From Pigoraptor chileana (lineage: Eukaryota > Opisthokonta > Filasterea): a stretch of 38,405 bases of DNA. The notes under the pieces were generated by a model that ran no database searches, was not told the origin of the DNA, and saw nothing but the letters and a program-made list of their open reading frames with translations. Position numbers and translations under genes: made by a program. Below, in pieces: positions 8,708-21,060 of this stretch. The stretch lies in NCBI GenBank assembly GCA_943704495.1, contig CALSCR010004325.1, forward strand, positions 2,248-40,652. The letters are read 5' to 3'. The stretch's first letter is position 1, and the number at the start of each line of letters is the position of its first letter.

Positions 8708-10922
8708 ATGCAAAGGGGAGTCCCAGCGTGTCAGTGGCCCAGGGCTCTCTGCGTGCGCGCGCTGCTGTTGATGGCGATGTCGGTTGGCATGTCATCCGCG
8801 CAACAGTACAATGTCACTATTTGGACGGTGTCTGGTGCGAATGGCGAGGGATACACAAACGGCACACTATCGCTCAAACTGTATGGCAGCTCCACAACTG
8901 CAGACCCGTACACTGTTGCCTCCGGAATCACGAATCGCACTGTGTCGCTCACTTTGCCATCAACAGCCCCGTATGTCGGCACTCTTCTGAGGATTGGAAT
9001 TGTCCCAAACGCCGACAGCTGGCAGCCGGAACGCATCACGGTCGTATACGGAAACGAATCTTACGACTTCAGGTTTTCGTCTGTGGATGTTTTGGTGGAT
9101 ATTAATGCATCCCCAAAGGAAGTGTTTGTGTGCGCAATTCCACAGGCACCCGACAACGGCGTCTTTTCATGCCCATCCACATATGCATCCAGCGGCGCTT
9201 CACGAAACTACTGTTCGCTGACGTGCGATCCAGGATACTCTCCATCCTCAACTACGCAGGCGGCGTGCTCGTCTGCAACGGGGTTCACGGGGTTCACGGG
9301 CTATTCAAACCGCTTCGCCAGCTGCGATCCAAACTGCAGTCCGCCGATCAGCGGTGGTGTATCGTGCGCGTACATAAATCGGCAGACGTGTCGCAAGCCA
9401 AACGTCTGCGGGCCGTGCCTCAATTCTTACGGCGTCAGAAGCGACCCCATTGCATCAACATCAGACTCGAACATCGAGTGTACTGACTTTATAACGACCT
9501 ACACGATCAAGCTGGTCATGTCGTATGCCTCGGTTGCGGGCACGGACCTCCCCTGCACTGCGACCCTGCTTGGACCCAATGGGAAGTCAGACGAAAATAC
9601 CTATTTGAATCCGGTCTCGTTTTTGGGTAATATTCAATCACTTGCGGTGGGATCAACCTACACGAGAACCATCTCCTCAAAGTTTTTTGGCTTTGAGCTG
9701 TTGAGGGGCCTCCGAATAACATGCGACTACAACTCACTTGGCAACACAAACTGGTGGCTGCCGTCATACATTGAGATTGACAGCGACAACTTGGGCCTTC
9801 CCGCACCCGTCCGCTATAACTTTCTGACAACAGATCGCCTTGACTACGGCACGTGGACTCTGTTTGCGCCACCCACCGACTATCCGCCGCGTGGCAGTAT
9901 TTCGTGTACATCATCAATGCCTGGACGCGCGTGCTCTGTCACGTGTGACTCGGGATACATTCCCTCAACAGGCGTGACGCTGCCCACTGGGACGTCGTCG
10001 CCGTTTTCGACCGCGGGCATTTCAAGGGCTGTGTGCTACCCCGACTGCAGTGCTCGCAGTAACTCGTACTGCGCATCGCTGAATCGGATGCCCTGCAGTG
10101 CGGTTGTGAACACGTGCGGTCCGTGCATGGACGGGTTTGATACGGCGTCGCGCACTGGCTCAATTAACGGAGACACTGCTTGTGTGCAGTTCGCAAAGTA
10201 TGATGTGAAAATAACGACGGGCCAGTTGACCTTCAAGGGCCCCTTTTATATGACAATCTACGGGGATCTGGGCAGTGTGAGTAATGCCGTCACGTAGCTC
10301 TGTTGATATTAACTTTGATGCTGTTGCGTTTATGTACTGTTGAGCAATGCAGCAATAATGCACACACTTCGATCGCCATCAGACGATGAGGAGACTTTGC
10401 CATTCATTTTCATTTTATGAATCAGTGCATTAATTTTAACCTTTAATATTTTTTGTGGAATGAATTTCGTTGTTATCCACTCGCAGACGGACGAAATGCT
10501 CGTTACATCCAACGGGTTCGCTGCCTCAAGTACATTCACAGGTACACTTAACGGACAATATATCGGAACGAGTTTCCTGACTGTTCAATTCCGATTCGTC
10601 GCCCCCTATGACTATTGGAATGACGGGTATATTTCTCTCTCCTACGACACGGATGACTACTGGCGCTTCCAAGCCGCCCCTCCGTTGACACCCATCAAGT
10701 CCGACACGATATACACTGCGTGCAATTTCCCCCCCAATCCACTGAATGGGACATTCACCTGCGACTCAACACTCACCATCGCAACTGGCTGCTCTGTCAC
10801 GTGCAACGCGCCCACTTACACGGCGACCGCCCTTGCGTCACGCGTGTACACGTGCCGACCGGATGGAAGCTATCGCGACAGCTCACTCAACAAACTCAAC
10901 GCATCCCTGCCCTTCTGTCAGA
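8708..10922 (+). other. RTK-2 signal peptide and three PLAT-like/sushi-like modules
   Basis: Exons 8708-10276 and 10487-10922 encode about 668 residues in a repeating plan. A β-rich stretch resembling PLAT/LH2 (YNVTIWTVSG...LRIGIVPNADSWQPERITV; then YTIKLVMSY...LRITCDYNS; then YDVKITTGQ...QFRFVAPYDYW) is followed by a short sushi-like Cys cluster (NGVFSCPST...CSLTCDPGY; ISCTSSMPGRACSVTCDSGY; GTFTCDST...CSVTCNAP). After the first two comes an EGF-like segment with CxxxNRxxC...CGPC. The PLAT assignment is by eye and tentative; the threefold repetition is clear. The intron at 10277-10486 cuts the third β-rich unit in phase 0. Confidence 0.65.
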
Positions 10923-13900
10923 GTGGGTGTACTTGCAGCAAATGATTTGGGCGATTACACACACACACAATCTTTTTCGACAATTCTAAGCCACTGATCC
11001 CGTGTTTATGTTGCCACTTTGCATCCGGTGCAGTATCGAATCCGTGCACTGTGAACGGCGGCGGATGTGGCGTCAACTCAGTCTGCACTAATCCATCGCC
11101 CGCAGTCTCCAAATGCGCGTGCACAACCAGCTCGTTTTACAGTCCAACGGCCGACGGAAAGAACTGCGCACGTGAGTAAATGGTTTAGTGTGGTATCTGA
11201 TTCTGTTTGTCGAGTGACAGCATTCTATCTGCATATTATATATGCCTACAGTTTCAGATTGTCAATTGCGCGTTTTTATTGTTAGAATGAGAGGGACTGA
11301 TCATGAATTCAGGATTGTTTGACATGTGTTGGGTTTCAATTGTGCTTTGCAATTCATGATATACCATGCAGTGATCAACCGTTGCACTTCCAACAACGGT
11401 GGCTGCGGTGCCAACTCAACGTGCACATACACGGGGACGGGAACGCGGACGTGTGCGTGTGTGTCGAGCGAGTTCCAGAGCGCCACAAATGACGGCAAGA
11501 ACTGCACAGGTGTGTACAGTATAGCACTCAATCGCCACTGCAAACTGAATGTGTGTGCACGACAGCCGCCTTCCGACGGGCGTGGATGCGTTCACTAATA
11601 GTCTGACTGATTTTGTGTTAATGACGTCTCACGCTTGTGATCGACCATTCAGTATGGAACTGGTAATCAGACTTTTTATCAATGGGCCCATGACATGTCA
11701 CTGCGCATAAGCTTGTGATGGACTTTGCGCGACTGACTTGAATCGTTCATGTTATGAGAGAACAGCGGTTGCCGGGTGCGTTAACTGCGTGGGCAACTCG
11801 ACGTGCAACAGCATACTCGGCCGATGTGTGTGTTTGTCAGGATATGTGAGCGATCTTATCGAGGGACGCAACTGTAGATTGGCCACGACATGCGACACCA
11901 ACAGGGGGTGGGTGACCTGTTTCACTTGACTGACTACTTGTGTGAAGCCGCTGCCATGGTCATAAAACCCGCCTGCTCACTTCTGTATGTATGTACACTA
12001 GCGTTTTCTCAATATAGTATCAGCAACTAAAGATGGCATGAACTGCCTTACTCCTCTGTCTCTTGTTAATTAGGATCTGCGGCGCATTTTCGACGTGTGC
12101 GGCTGGCACTGACGGCAAGGCAAACTGCACGTGCTTCGCGGGATACAGCAGTGCCTTCATCAATAACACTAATTGTGCACGTGGGTATATTGCATCTATT
12201 CAATTGAGAACTTTGTGTATTGCTACATAACTGAAAGTGCAAACATATTCATTGTAGGCTTTCTCCTGGACGTTTTCCGATTGCGTCTCTAATCTCATGT
12301 TTTCTTACATTTGACAATACAGCGACCAACAACTGTCTCAAAAACAACGGCGGATGTGGTCTCAATACGACGTCGCTGTGCACACTGACGGGACCTGGGC
12401 TCAATTCATGCCAGTGCCTGGACGGCTTCATCAGTCCCATTGGCTCACAGCGCGACTGCCGGGGTATGTGCGTGTGGGCTTTTTTCTGGTCCACACACCA
12501 GTTTAATTAACTTTGTATGAAAAGTGACTATTTTACTGACAGTGTTTTCACTTTACATGAATCAATCATCCCATGACCACGTAAAACAGCAATTACAATG
12601 TGTGAGAAGAACTCGACATATTGCGGAGAGAATACCGTATGTGTGAACGTCGATGAAACTTCGCTGAGGTGCGACTGCATGCCCGGGACCATTTCGGTAT
12701 CGTCCACACGCTGTCGACTGCGAACACCGTGCGATACTGCGAACATTTGCGGGCAGAACTCGACATGTGATGCCATTGACACGACCAAGTATTCGTGCAA
12801 ATGCATTCTGGATTACATCAGCGACTTCAAGAATGGGTCGTTCTGTCGGGGTGGGTTGGACTGCCCACGTGTCAATTCACTCACTGCGAATGGTGCTTCA
12901 TCGCCCGCTTACTTTTTGCACAATTGTGTATGGGCATTACTATGTGATACCACTTCAGAGCCGACTGGGTGCGATGCGGTGGACCCATGTGGTCAGTATT
13001 CGCAATGCAAACCCAACGCCGCAAACCCCCGGCTGGCTGTGTGCACGTGCACCCCTGGCTATGTGTCGGACACAAAAGACGGCCTTGGATGTCGCGGTGG
13101 GTGTTGTGTGATCACAATTCATTCTGCCTTCAAGTGGTATGGAAGTGCACACCGTGGATAGTTAGTGACATATTATTTGACTAATAGACACTATGTCACT
13201 GTGACAATCTTTTTGATTGTCCATTACACAGAGGGGACCGTATGCGACGTCAATCCAACAATATGTGGGGCGAATGCAGCGTGTTTTGTCACAGCACAAA
13301 ACAACAACACGGCCGTGTGCACGTGCTTGGCGGGATTTAAATCGATGGCGCGGAATGGCACAAACTGTCGGCGTGAGTAGAAAGTGGACCATCAAATGTT
13401 GCATTTCAGTTCCGAATGAGTCTTATGTAGTTCTGTTGCAGCTGTGAATTGGCTGAGTGCCGGCATTGCGTGACAGCACATCGACGACTGCGACATTTGA
13501 AATGCATTTCAATGCTATTTATTATTGCAGAGACGACGCCGTGCGATGGGGATGTGAATCCGTGCGGGTCGTTTTCTAAGTGCTCATCACCACCAAACGA
13601 TAACACAACATTTACGTGCGATTGTGACGCTGGATACATAAGTGACTCGGGCACTGCCGTCAAGGACTGCCGCTGTGAGTGTCGAATGCGTTTGCTAACC
13701 TATCTGCCCTTGTTCATGTGCCAGTCGCCTATGTTGTTGAGCTGATAGGATGCACTTCACACTTTGTATTCTCTGTTGCTGTGTGCAGTGGCGACATTCT
13801 GCGATTTGAACAGGCGTATTGCGGGGCATTCTCATCGTGTGTGTCCACCGACACACTCTCTGGCACGTGCCCATGCATTGGCGCAGTGTATCTGCCGAAT

Positions 13901-16900
13901 GCAGACCAGCGCAGCTGTCGCGGTGAGTCCAATTGAGTGGCAGGAATTGATTGCAACTGCAGTTGGTGTGAAGGCAGGTGGATCTGACATTGATTGTGAT
14001 GATGATGATGTTGTTGTTGTTTTATGTGTTGTTGATATGCAACAGTCAAAACGGACTGCGACGACCAACCCTGCTTCCCCGAGGGCATTGCGACATGCAA
14101 TGTGTCATCCACAAACATATCCATTTCAACATGTTCATGCCGCGATGGCTATGTTGCCGATCAAGTGGCGCGATTTTGCAAAGGTTTGTCAGTTGGGCTG
14201 TTCCATTCCGGCGATATGCATGCAATGTGAGCAATGTTTGTTATTCAATGTGACGACAGATAACAACGAAGACCATTTTATTTGCTGATTGTGGATCGCA
14301 CAGAGGAAGACATTTGCGACACAAAGCCTTGCGATCAAAACGAGGTGTGTGTGAAGATTACTGCGCAAAACAGGACCTGCGATTGTGCGCCAAGGTATTA
14401 CCGGAAGGCGGGATCGAGCGTGTGTGTTGGTGAGTGGCACTGAGAAGCCGGCATCAGAAGCCAGCTGCAATGGTGTGGTACGGTGTGTGTGTATTGTGTG
14501 CTGGCACAGTGCATGCGCCTTGCTGACTCACTCAAATTCATTCTGTGCATGCCAGTCATGTCATTCGCATCTGTCGGTGGTCTGCAAATATTCAGTTTGC
14601 TGATTACTATAGAAGAATCAAGGATAACAGACAAACCTACTCATTCCAACACACATTGTGCGCAGTGAACGACACTTGTGAAACCAAGTCGTTCATGTGC
14701 GGATCAAACGCCGACTGCGCGTTTGACAAGACATCATTTACGGCCAATTGTGTTTGCCGAACGGGCTTCAGGAAGACAACTGCAGTCGATTGCGAAGGTA
14801 TGGATTTGCAAGAATGAAACTGATTGCCTTCGCCATGTACATTCAATTGTCGGAAATTCCTCTCTTTATTGTTGTTGCATTTTGGCGGATATGAAGCCTC
14901 GCCGTCTCATTTGAACGAATTTCGTTCCCATTATTTCTACAACAGCAATACCCCCCGTGGATGGTGGTGGTGGAGATAGCGGCACAAACACCAACACGAA
15001 CACAAACACAAACACGAACACCAATACCAACACAAACACAAACACTGGCACCGTGGGGGGCAGTGGGTCTGGGGGCGGATCCTCAGTCCCACTCCCGATG
15101 GTGGGGGGTGCCGTGGGTGGCGTGGTTGTTGTGGCCGCCGTTGTTGGTGCTCTCATCTATCGGTATCGCAAGAAAGCCGCAAACAAGTCTCTGCCACTGT
15201 GGTGAGTAGTTGTGTTTATTGGACATTTATTGCCTACGAACATAAGCCTTGTGCAGACATCATACGCATTTGTCTTGATCTGGGAGGAAATTAGCATAGA
15301 GCGACCATTTACATGACACGACAGCGGCCATTGAATCAGTGTTCGTCATGAATTAGTGGCGACTCCCTTGGAAGATGGTATTCTGACTGCAGTACTCGGG
15401 CTCTACTTCTATTGCCTTGACTGTCAAATGTCAATGGTATTGCCGTGTCTGGTATCGCGTGCATATCCAGGAATGACGACGCCGGTCGAGGAATCGCCAT
15501 TTTTGAGAATCCCGTCAATGTCGCAAAGAGTAAGTTTGGTTTAGTGAAGGTCGGGGGCACTTTCAGTTGATGAATGCCCCGATGTATCATGTGCCCTGCA
15601 TATCTGTCGTGCTGGCTAGTGTCATTATGAAGCGGTTAGTCATGATCAGTTGATTGACTGCACTTACAGTCGAATGCCCTCACTACTGCATATGTGCATT
15701 GTATCTGCCATTAGAAGCGGTATTGATTGAAAGACGTGTGTTTGTTGATGGAATGCGTGTGTACATGTGATTACTGCCCTATCAGTGTTATGCCTGTGAT
15801 TACTTCGTGTCAGTCGGCACGGCATAGTGTATCAGATTGCCGCACTATAGCTAATCGGACCTCTGCGTTTGCATATTGTAATACAATTATCAGCGCGATT
15901 GGCGAGTGGCAAGGGTGCAGGGGTATTTGAAATGACGCCATTCGGAAAGCGGCTGGATGGAAGCATATCGACAGAGGGACTTCTTGATGAAGGTGTGTGT
16001 AGTGTGTTAGTGGTTATTGTCGGTCATACCATCCCTTTGACATCTGACCTTGTGCATCCGCATGTATACTATTCAGGCGACATACAGATGGGATGCATTG
16101 TGCATTGACATACTGATCGACTGTGCCCCGTGCTGAGCTATTCACTCACTCACGTGTGCTCTAATGCGCTGCTCATCACAGTCCATGACGAAGCCCACGA
16201 GCGGCCGTATGAGTCTCTGCGCCACGTGACCGGCACGAAGGAGTCGCCCTATGCCACCCTCGAAGAAATGCGCGACAACATGGCCAAGGGCATCACTACC
16301 GACACACAAAAGAAGGAGAATCCATATGCCACCATTGCCGGCGATGCGCCCGAGACCATCAGCCCATATGCATCGACTAAAGTGCGGGTCGACTCTGAGA
16401 GCCCATATGCGACGGTGAGAAAGGAGGATGGCGGGTATGCAAAGATTGAAAGGCCGTATGCGTCGGTTGTTCGGGAGGGCGAGGAAGAAGGGACAGACGA
16501 GAGCGGGTATGCGCACGTGTTCCGCGACCCCGATGTGTATCGTCATGCATTTGAGACGATTGTGAAGCACTATGCATCGAATGCACGCGGGGACGGAGTG
16601 AGCCTCAGGGACTCGCAGATGCCGAGAGACGAGCGGGCGTATGAGGCGATCGACCAGGTGCTGCGCAAGATGAACTCGGAGGGTACGTCATTCAGCTTGC
16701 TTGTCTCTATAGCTATCTGCCGTGCTTGTGTCGATAATATGCAACTTATAGTGTCAACTGTCATGATGGATCAGAGGGGCTGTTCTTTTTTTGAGCACAT
16801 CAACGACATGGACGTCTTTGTACAGCGTACTCCATCATGTATTGTGTGTTGTGTAGCAGATATAACATAACGGCATGTATGTGCGTGTGCATTCTTGCAG

Positions 16901-19669
16901 GCATTCCTGAGATCCCGCGCGACCACGTGACCGTACAGGACCTGCTTGGAGCGGGCAACTTTGGCGATGTGCACAGGGGTGTGCTGTTGCAAGACGACGA
17001 CGCAACGAAGCTGCAGACTGTCACGGCATCCGGGGTGGCCATGCACGTGCCGCAGGGACCGCGCACAGTCGCACTGAAAACACTCAAGGAAACGGCAAAG
17101 TTGGTTGAGAGAGCGGCGTTCATTGACGAGGCCATTCTGATGGCGCGGTGGGTATCACTGTTTTCATACGCAGGATTAGTGTGTGCATGTATGTGTCGGT
17201 GCGCTCGCATGCAGTTCACTGATCCAAATGCTCTGCCTTTGCAACTGTCAATCATTCGACTATTGCAGATTGAAGCATCCGAACGTGGTGTCTCTCCTGG
17301 GCGCTGTCGTGCGCGGGGGTGAACTGACGATTGTGCTTGAGTTTATGGAAAACGGATCGCTCTTGGACTATCTGAAGGACAAGGAGGAGACGCTGAAGCG
17401 GTCGGCGCTGATTGCCATGGCACGTGACATTGCGGCGGGAATGGTGGTCCTCGAAAGCGCCAAACTCGTGCACAGGGTCAGTGCAATCACTCACACATGT
17501 ACACATCACATATCACACATACGACAGATCCACACTGGCGACGTACATGCACATGCACAGTCACATGACACGCTTACACCGCACATCCACACGCACACGT
17601 CGACGCGCATACACATTCATTTGACCGATGTCACTATGGCATACACACACACCTCAGTCTTGCACTGCCACTTCAACGCACACATATCCCCCGGCCCAAC
17701 AGCCGCATTGAGCACTCTGTCTGCATGCTCATATAAATGGCATTCTGATCGGAGCGTTTACAGAAATACCCTATTAATATTCGCTGTGATTATGCGCCGA
17801 ATATATGTCATGCAATCGCAGGATTTGGCGGCGCGGAATGTGCTGGTGAATTCCAACGGATCGTGCAAAATAGGCGACTTTGGACTGGCGCGCACTCTGG
17901 AAAACGACTACTACATCACCAAGTGGGCTGACATATTCATGCAACATCACTTGTACACCTGTCTGTCTGCTATGGCGTGACTGTAGTATGCATTGACAAC
18001 CGCGGTGCCATTTGCACTGATCGGCACTTATGACCTCCCTCCGCACACGCAAAACAGACATGTGTCCGTTTAAGTACATTATCTGTGTGCTTGGCGTTGG
18101 CTTGAATTGATATCCTATCCCCCCTCTCTCTCTTCTCGTGCATGCAACCGGACCAGTGGGGGCCATATCGCGGTTCGATGGACGGCTCCAGAGGCGATTC
18201 ACTTTCGGAAGTTTTCATCAAAGTCAGGTTCGTACAATAATACTGCATATCATGAATTGGCTTGCGACTGACCAAAAAAAGAGTGAAGATCGGATGTCAT
18301 CGAGTCACTGCTACAGTTCGGTTGCATTGATTGCATTAGATACTGTGCGCAATGTAGTATGTGCATGTCGGCACTGAATGCGACAGCTGAGCTCACGACG
18401 TGTATATTGCAGACTCTTCTTCTCACCACCCGTTCATTCGGCTGCAACATCGATCATACACCCCCATACTGATTTCTGTGCCATTTATACTGCCAATCCC
18501 ATTACAGATGTGTGGTCATTTGGCGTGGTCTGCTGGGAGATCTTCAGCTTTGGACAGAGGCCATGTGAGTGGCAACAACACATTAGTGCACACACACACA
18601 CAATATCTGTGCAATCCAGTTGTCTGAACTGTAGATCTGAAATAGCAGCGTTGACTACCTATAGAATTATTAATGCCGGCTCAAGACAAGCAGTATGACA
18701 CTTTGTATTATAGTAGTGTGTTTAGTTATTCGATTGGGTTTAATTGTTGCAATCAATGCTCAGCTGTCAAAGCACTCCCCTCGTTGCTTTCTTCTGTTTA
18801 TTCGCATTGATCTAAATGAATCATAACACACACCCTCTGTTGGTATGATTGCATCGTCACAGTCGAGGAACTGAATGGAACAGAGATAACCAAGCTGATT
18901 GACGACGGCGGCCGCCTTCCAATGCCGGAGGTGGGTGCATAACGACACGTGACTGCATAATTCATACTTGATTCAGTTAGTTAATTCAGGCGACTCACAG
19001 TTGCTAGTGGCGTCTACTGCCACTCAAGTTTGCCGCGTGTGCAACCCAGTCTCCGATGGCTTGGGATGGCGCATCCGTATGCCAGTTTCATATAATAGAT
19101 GGACTGTGCAGTGTGTCGCGTGTGTAACCCATTCACTACTGTGTTTGTTGTCGGATGGCGCATAGATGGACAGCACTGCACAGTGTGGTCGTATGTACTG
19201 TCAGTATGCACAATAACCGTATGTTTTTAATATTACGACCGTGCGCCTTTCAAGTGACTGTAGTGGACATATGACTAATGCGACCGTATTCGTGATGAGC
19301 AGCACTGCACGTGCACTGTGATTAGTGTGGACGACACATGCGCCGCCCCACACAGTCCATATGAAATGCACTCTCATCATTGCTTGGTGCGCTTGTTCTG
19401 TAACTCTCTCATCTGAGACATGTCTGCATGAATTATATCCCTTGCCATTGACATACGCGCAGATGGCAAGCGATCGCGTGTATGCAATGATGCTCAACTG
19501 CTGGAATGCCGATCCCCACGAGAGGGTGAGTGCCTCTGCCAGTGATGGCACGTGACTACATCTGAAGCCAATGATCACAGAATGCTCCTGTACCTGACTC
19601 ATGCCGTGTTGACCATGCAACACTGATCCTGATTGTGTTGGAATTACAAACACGCACACAAACACACAC

Positions 19670-19708
<39 letters not shown>

Positions 19709-19925
19709 TACACGCACACAACACGCACACGCACACGCACACGCACACAACACACACACGCACACACAGCCTACCTTCCTGCAGCTGTTTGCCGAGTACC
19801 AGGGCATTGTCGTGAGCATGCGCACAAAGGCTCGTTCAACAGTGGCGTCAGCTGGCGACACGGAGCCCTATGTGCAGCTTGTGCCGGAGGAGGCCTACAC
19901 CTCGTATCTGCAGGTCATTCCGTGA
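8708..19925 (+). CDS. RTK-2: PLAT/sushi/EGF receptor tyrosine kinase
   Basis: Large single-pass RTK predicted from 27 exons, about 1,910 codons. The ATG at 8708 has A at -3 and an in-frame stop 9 bp upstream; it opens a signal peptide (hydrophobic ALLLMAMSVGMSSA, then QQYNVT). Exon 1 is 8708-10276 and exon 2 10487-10922; thirteen EGF exons, the TM exon, three juxtamembrane exons and eight kinase exons follow. Coordinates are in the sub-entries. Junction phases agree everywhere except exon 12 (13789-13922), which is one base off. The kinase has all active-site marks (GAGNFGDV, VALK, HRDLAARN, DFG, WTAPE, DVWSFG). It differs from its RTK-1-type neighbours in exon structure, ectodomain and DFG motif, so it is not a recent duplicate of them. 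It ends with YVQL, YTSY and YLQV before TGA at 19923. Confidence 0.85.
11034..14797 (+). other. RTK-2 EGF exon series (about 14 modules)
   Basis: Thirteen exons: 11034-11171, 11372-11509, 11766-11907, 12074-12180, 12323-12463, 12590-12850, 12959-13096, 13232-13372, 13531-13674, 13789-13922, 14046-14183, 14304-14429, 14666-14797. Most encode one six-Cys EGF of the form C-x-CG-x2-S-x-C...C-x-C-x2-GY-x-SD-x3-G-x2-C. Exon 12590-12850 holds two, and one module is split between 11766-11907 and 12074-12180 (phase 2). Nearly all are phase 1-1 symmetric, the layout associated with exon shuffling. In contrast to the RTK-1 family, the introns here are not alike, so this series is old. Confidence 0.87.
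13789..13922 (+). other. RTK-2 EGF exon with a one-base frame offset
   Basis: All neighbouring exons are phase 1-1 with lengths divisible by three; this one is 134 nt. Entering in phase 1 reads TFCDLNRR, but the expected continuation YCGAFSSC...NADQRSCR lies one frame away and exits correctly in phase 1. Either one base is missing around 13805-13815 (mutation or sequence error), or splicing differs, for example by a donor four bases further into the previous intron (exon ending 13678). Skipping the exon would also restore frame. Confidence 0.65.
14946..15201 (+). other. RTK-2 Thr-Asn linker and transmembrane exon
   Basis: This exon encodes a Gly-rich start, a run of about twelve Thr-Asn dipeptides, a Gly/Ser linker, and a transmembrane helix (MVGGAVGGVVVVAAVVGALIY) ended by RYRKK. 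The Thr-Asn run comes from an ACAAAC/ACGAAC microsatellite. Its alternating N-T-N order gives no N-x-S/T sequon, so it would act as a spacer or an O-glycosylated stalk. The exon ends in phase 2 at TG|GTGAGT. Confidence 0.88.
15471..16682 (+). other. RTK-2 juxtamembrane exons with repeated YxxΦ motifs
   Basis: Exons 15471-15529 (WNDDAGRGIAIFENPVNVAK), 15921-15992 (VFEMTPFGKRLDG) and 16182-16682. The third encodes 166 residues with tyrosines set in a repeated frame: RPYESL, SPYATL, NPYATI, SPYAST, SPYATV, GGYAKI, RPYASV and SGYAHV. Seven fit YxxL/I/V, and three of these (SPYATL, SPYATV, SGYAHV) also fit the S-x-Y-x-x-Φ form of ITIM motifs. Further on are DVYRHAF, KHYASN and RAYEAI. These are probable phosphotyrosine sites for SH2 proteins. 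The two small exons are called from phase and acceptor only, so they are less certain. Confidence 0.8.
18931..19462. other. Long RTK-2 intron with an internal duplication
   Basis: This 532-bp intron contains two imperfect copies of a segment starting CGCGTGTGCAACCCA / CGCGTGTGTAACCCA and ending in GGATGGCGCAT (about 19033-19074 and 19106-19164). No coding exon fits in phase. Nothing else was recognised. Confidence 0.5.
19650..19768 (+). repeat. CA/CGCA microsatellite reaching a splice acceptor
   Basis: About 118 bp of ACACAC with interspersed ACGCAC and ACAAC fill the end of the last RTK-2 intron (19526-19769) and form the acceptor itself (CACACACAG). The acceptor has no pyrimidine tract. 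The antisense strand is an equally long GT/GC repeat. Confidence 0.93.
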
Positions 19926-20445
19926 TGCTTCGAACCACGTGCCGTTACTGTTGAGTATGACTGCCGCGACCTCTGTTCCGACTGTGCGTCTTAAGCATTG
20001 CATTGTGAATACACCGACTGTGTTTGTAAATCTCCTGCGACATGACATGGCGGTCCCTTTGAATCTGCCTTACTCAGCTGTAACCGTCTTCACTCAACTG
20101 CACGTGACTGTCTTCACTCGCCCCGACTATGTTGTTATGATCATGAGTTTGGTTCTTTGGCGGATGCCAATTCGACTGTAATCCACGTGCCACTGCCGAC
20201 CAACTAAGCTTAGCATGTGGCTCATCAGTGTACCTCGCCGGGCTGATGCTCAGCTCTGTCAGTGAACCGTCACTCTTTGATACGATGCAGCTGCGGACAC
20301 GTGATACCCGGTCACGTCGGGCAGTCCATCAGCTGACGCCGGTCACTCAGCGGCGTGTTGTGTTCGCGCATTTCTACACAGTTCGCTTTGGTTTGCTCAG
20401 TTCACTTGCATTTACGTACTCTGCCATTCCATTGGACTGATGCAG
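19926..20445. other. RTK-2 downstream and RTK-3 upstream DNA
   Basis: This should contain the RTK-2 3' UTR. No AATAAA, no 35-bp repeat, no signal-peptide exon and no LRRNT exon of the RTK-1 family was found. Similarity to the LRR-array introns begins abruptly at about 20415 (ACTCTGCCATTCCATTGGAC), 30 bases before the first RTK-3 exon. Confidence 0.6.
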
Positions 20446-21060
20446 TCTGCTCAACAACAACCAAATTGCGACACTTCCAAGCGGGATTTTCGATGGACTT
20501 TCCAAGCTTTCGGTATAATGTTGGCGGGTAAATCCATGGACTGTGTTTGTGAGGGGATGCATACTACTGTTCAGTAATCCTTGCGTATGGATCCCTAAAG
20601 GTCGGTTAGTCTGCGGATTGCTCAGCTCTTTTTGTTGCTTTCTATGGTGCAAACTGACACTTGTGCCGGAGAGACTACCTTCCGGTGCTCTGTTTTTGTT
20701 CTTTCGAACTAGTTTTGAAAATTGATGCCGAATACATTTTGTGTAATTGTAGGGGGTGGGGTGTCTCTGGCCGGCAACAAGGGCAATCTCTGCGCCAACA
20801 ATGCAAGTAAATGTGTTGCAAAAACATGCTCCAACTGCTTTTGTGAATTCGGGTGGACCGGATCAACATGTTCGTCGATCTGCACTTCAGGAACCTTTGG
20901 ATCGAACTGCGCGATGTCCTGCAGCTGTAAAAACGGCGCAGCGTGCGATCGTTTCAGTGGAGCGTGCACATGCACTGCTGCTGGGTAGACGGGCGTAAAC
21001 TGCGACCAAATTTGTGCAAGCGACCGTTTTGGCGCCAACTGCAGCAGTACTTGCACTTGC

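Larger units (their letters stand above)
16901..19925 (+). other. RTK-2 tyrosine kinase domain and tail exons
   Basis: Exons 16901-17147, 17269-17476, 17822-17922, 18157-18227, 18508-18564, 18863-18930, 19463-19525, 19770-19925. They read LLGAGNFGDVHRG, RTVALKTLK, FIDEAILMARLKHPNVV, hinge IVLEFMENGSLLDYL, LVHRDLAARNVLV, IGDFGLART, ENDYYITN, AVRWTAPEA, DVWSFGVVCWEIFSFGQRP, MMLNCWNADPHERPTF. All residues needed for catalysis are present. About 24 residues separate LLGAG from VALK, longer than usual. Introns are longer here (up to 532 bp) and several carry CA/CACA-rich DNA. Confidence 0.9.

Noticed and set aside
13764-14288. 174-codon + strand open frame in the RTK-2 EGF region
   Set aside because: It crosses intron sequence and several splice sites; only the short stretch before 13812 agrees with the exon phase.
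19201-19861. Minus-strand open frames rich in Val/Cys/Arg over the CA repeat
   Set aside because: They come from the GT/GC microsatellite and are not protein-like.
20722-20988. RTK-3 as a short functional EGF protein
   Set aside because: There is no signal peptide or start context. It ends at the nonsense codon in a gene with many further disruptions.
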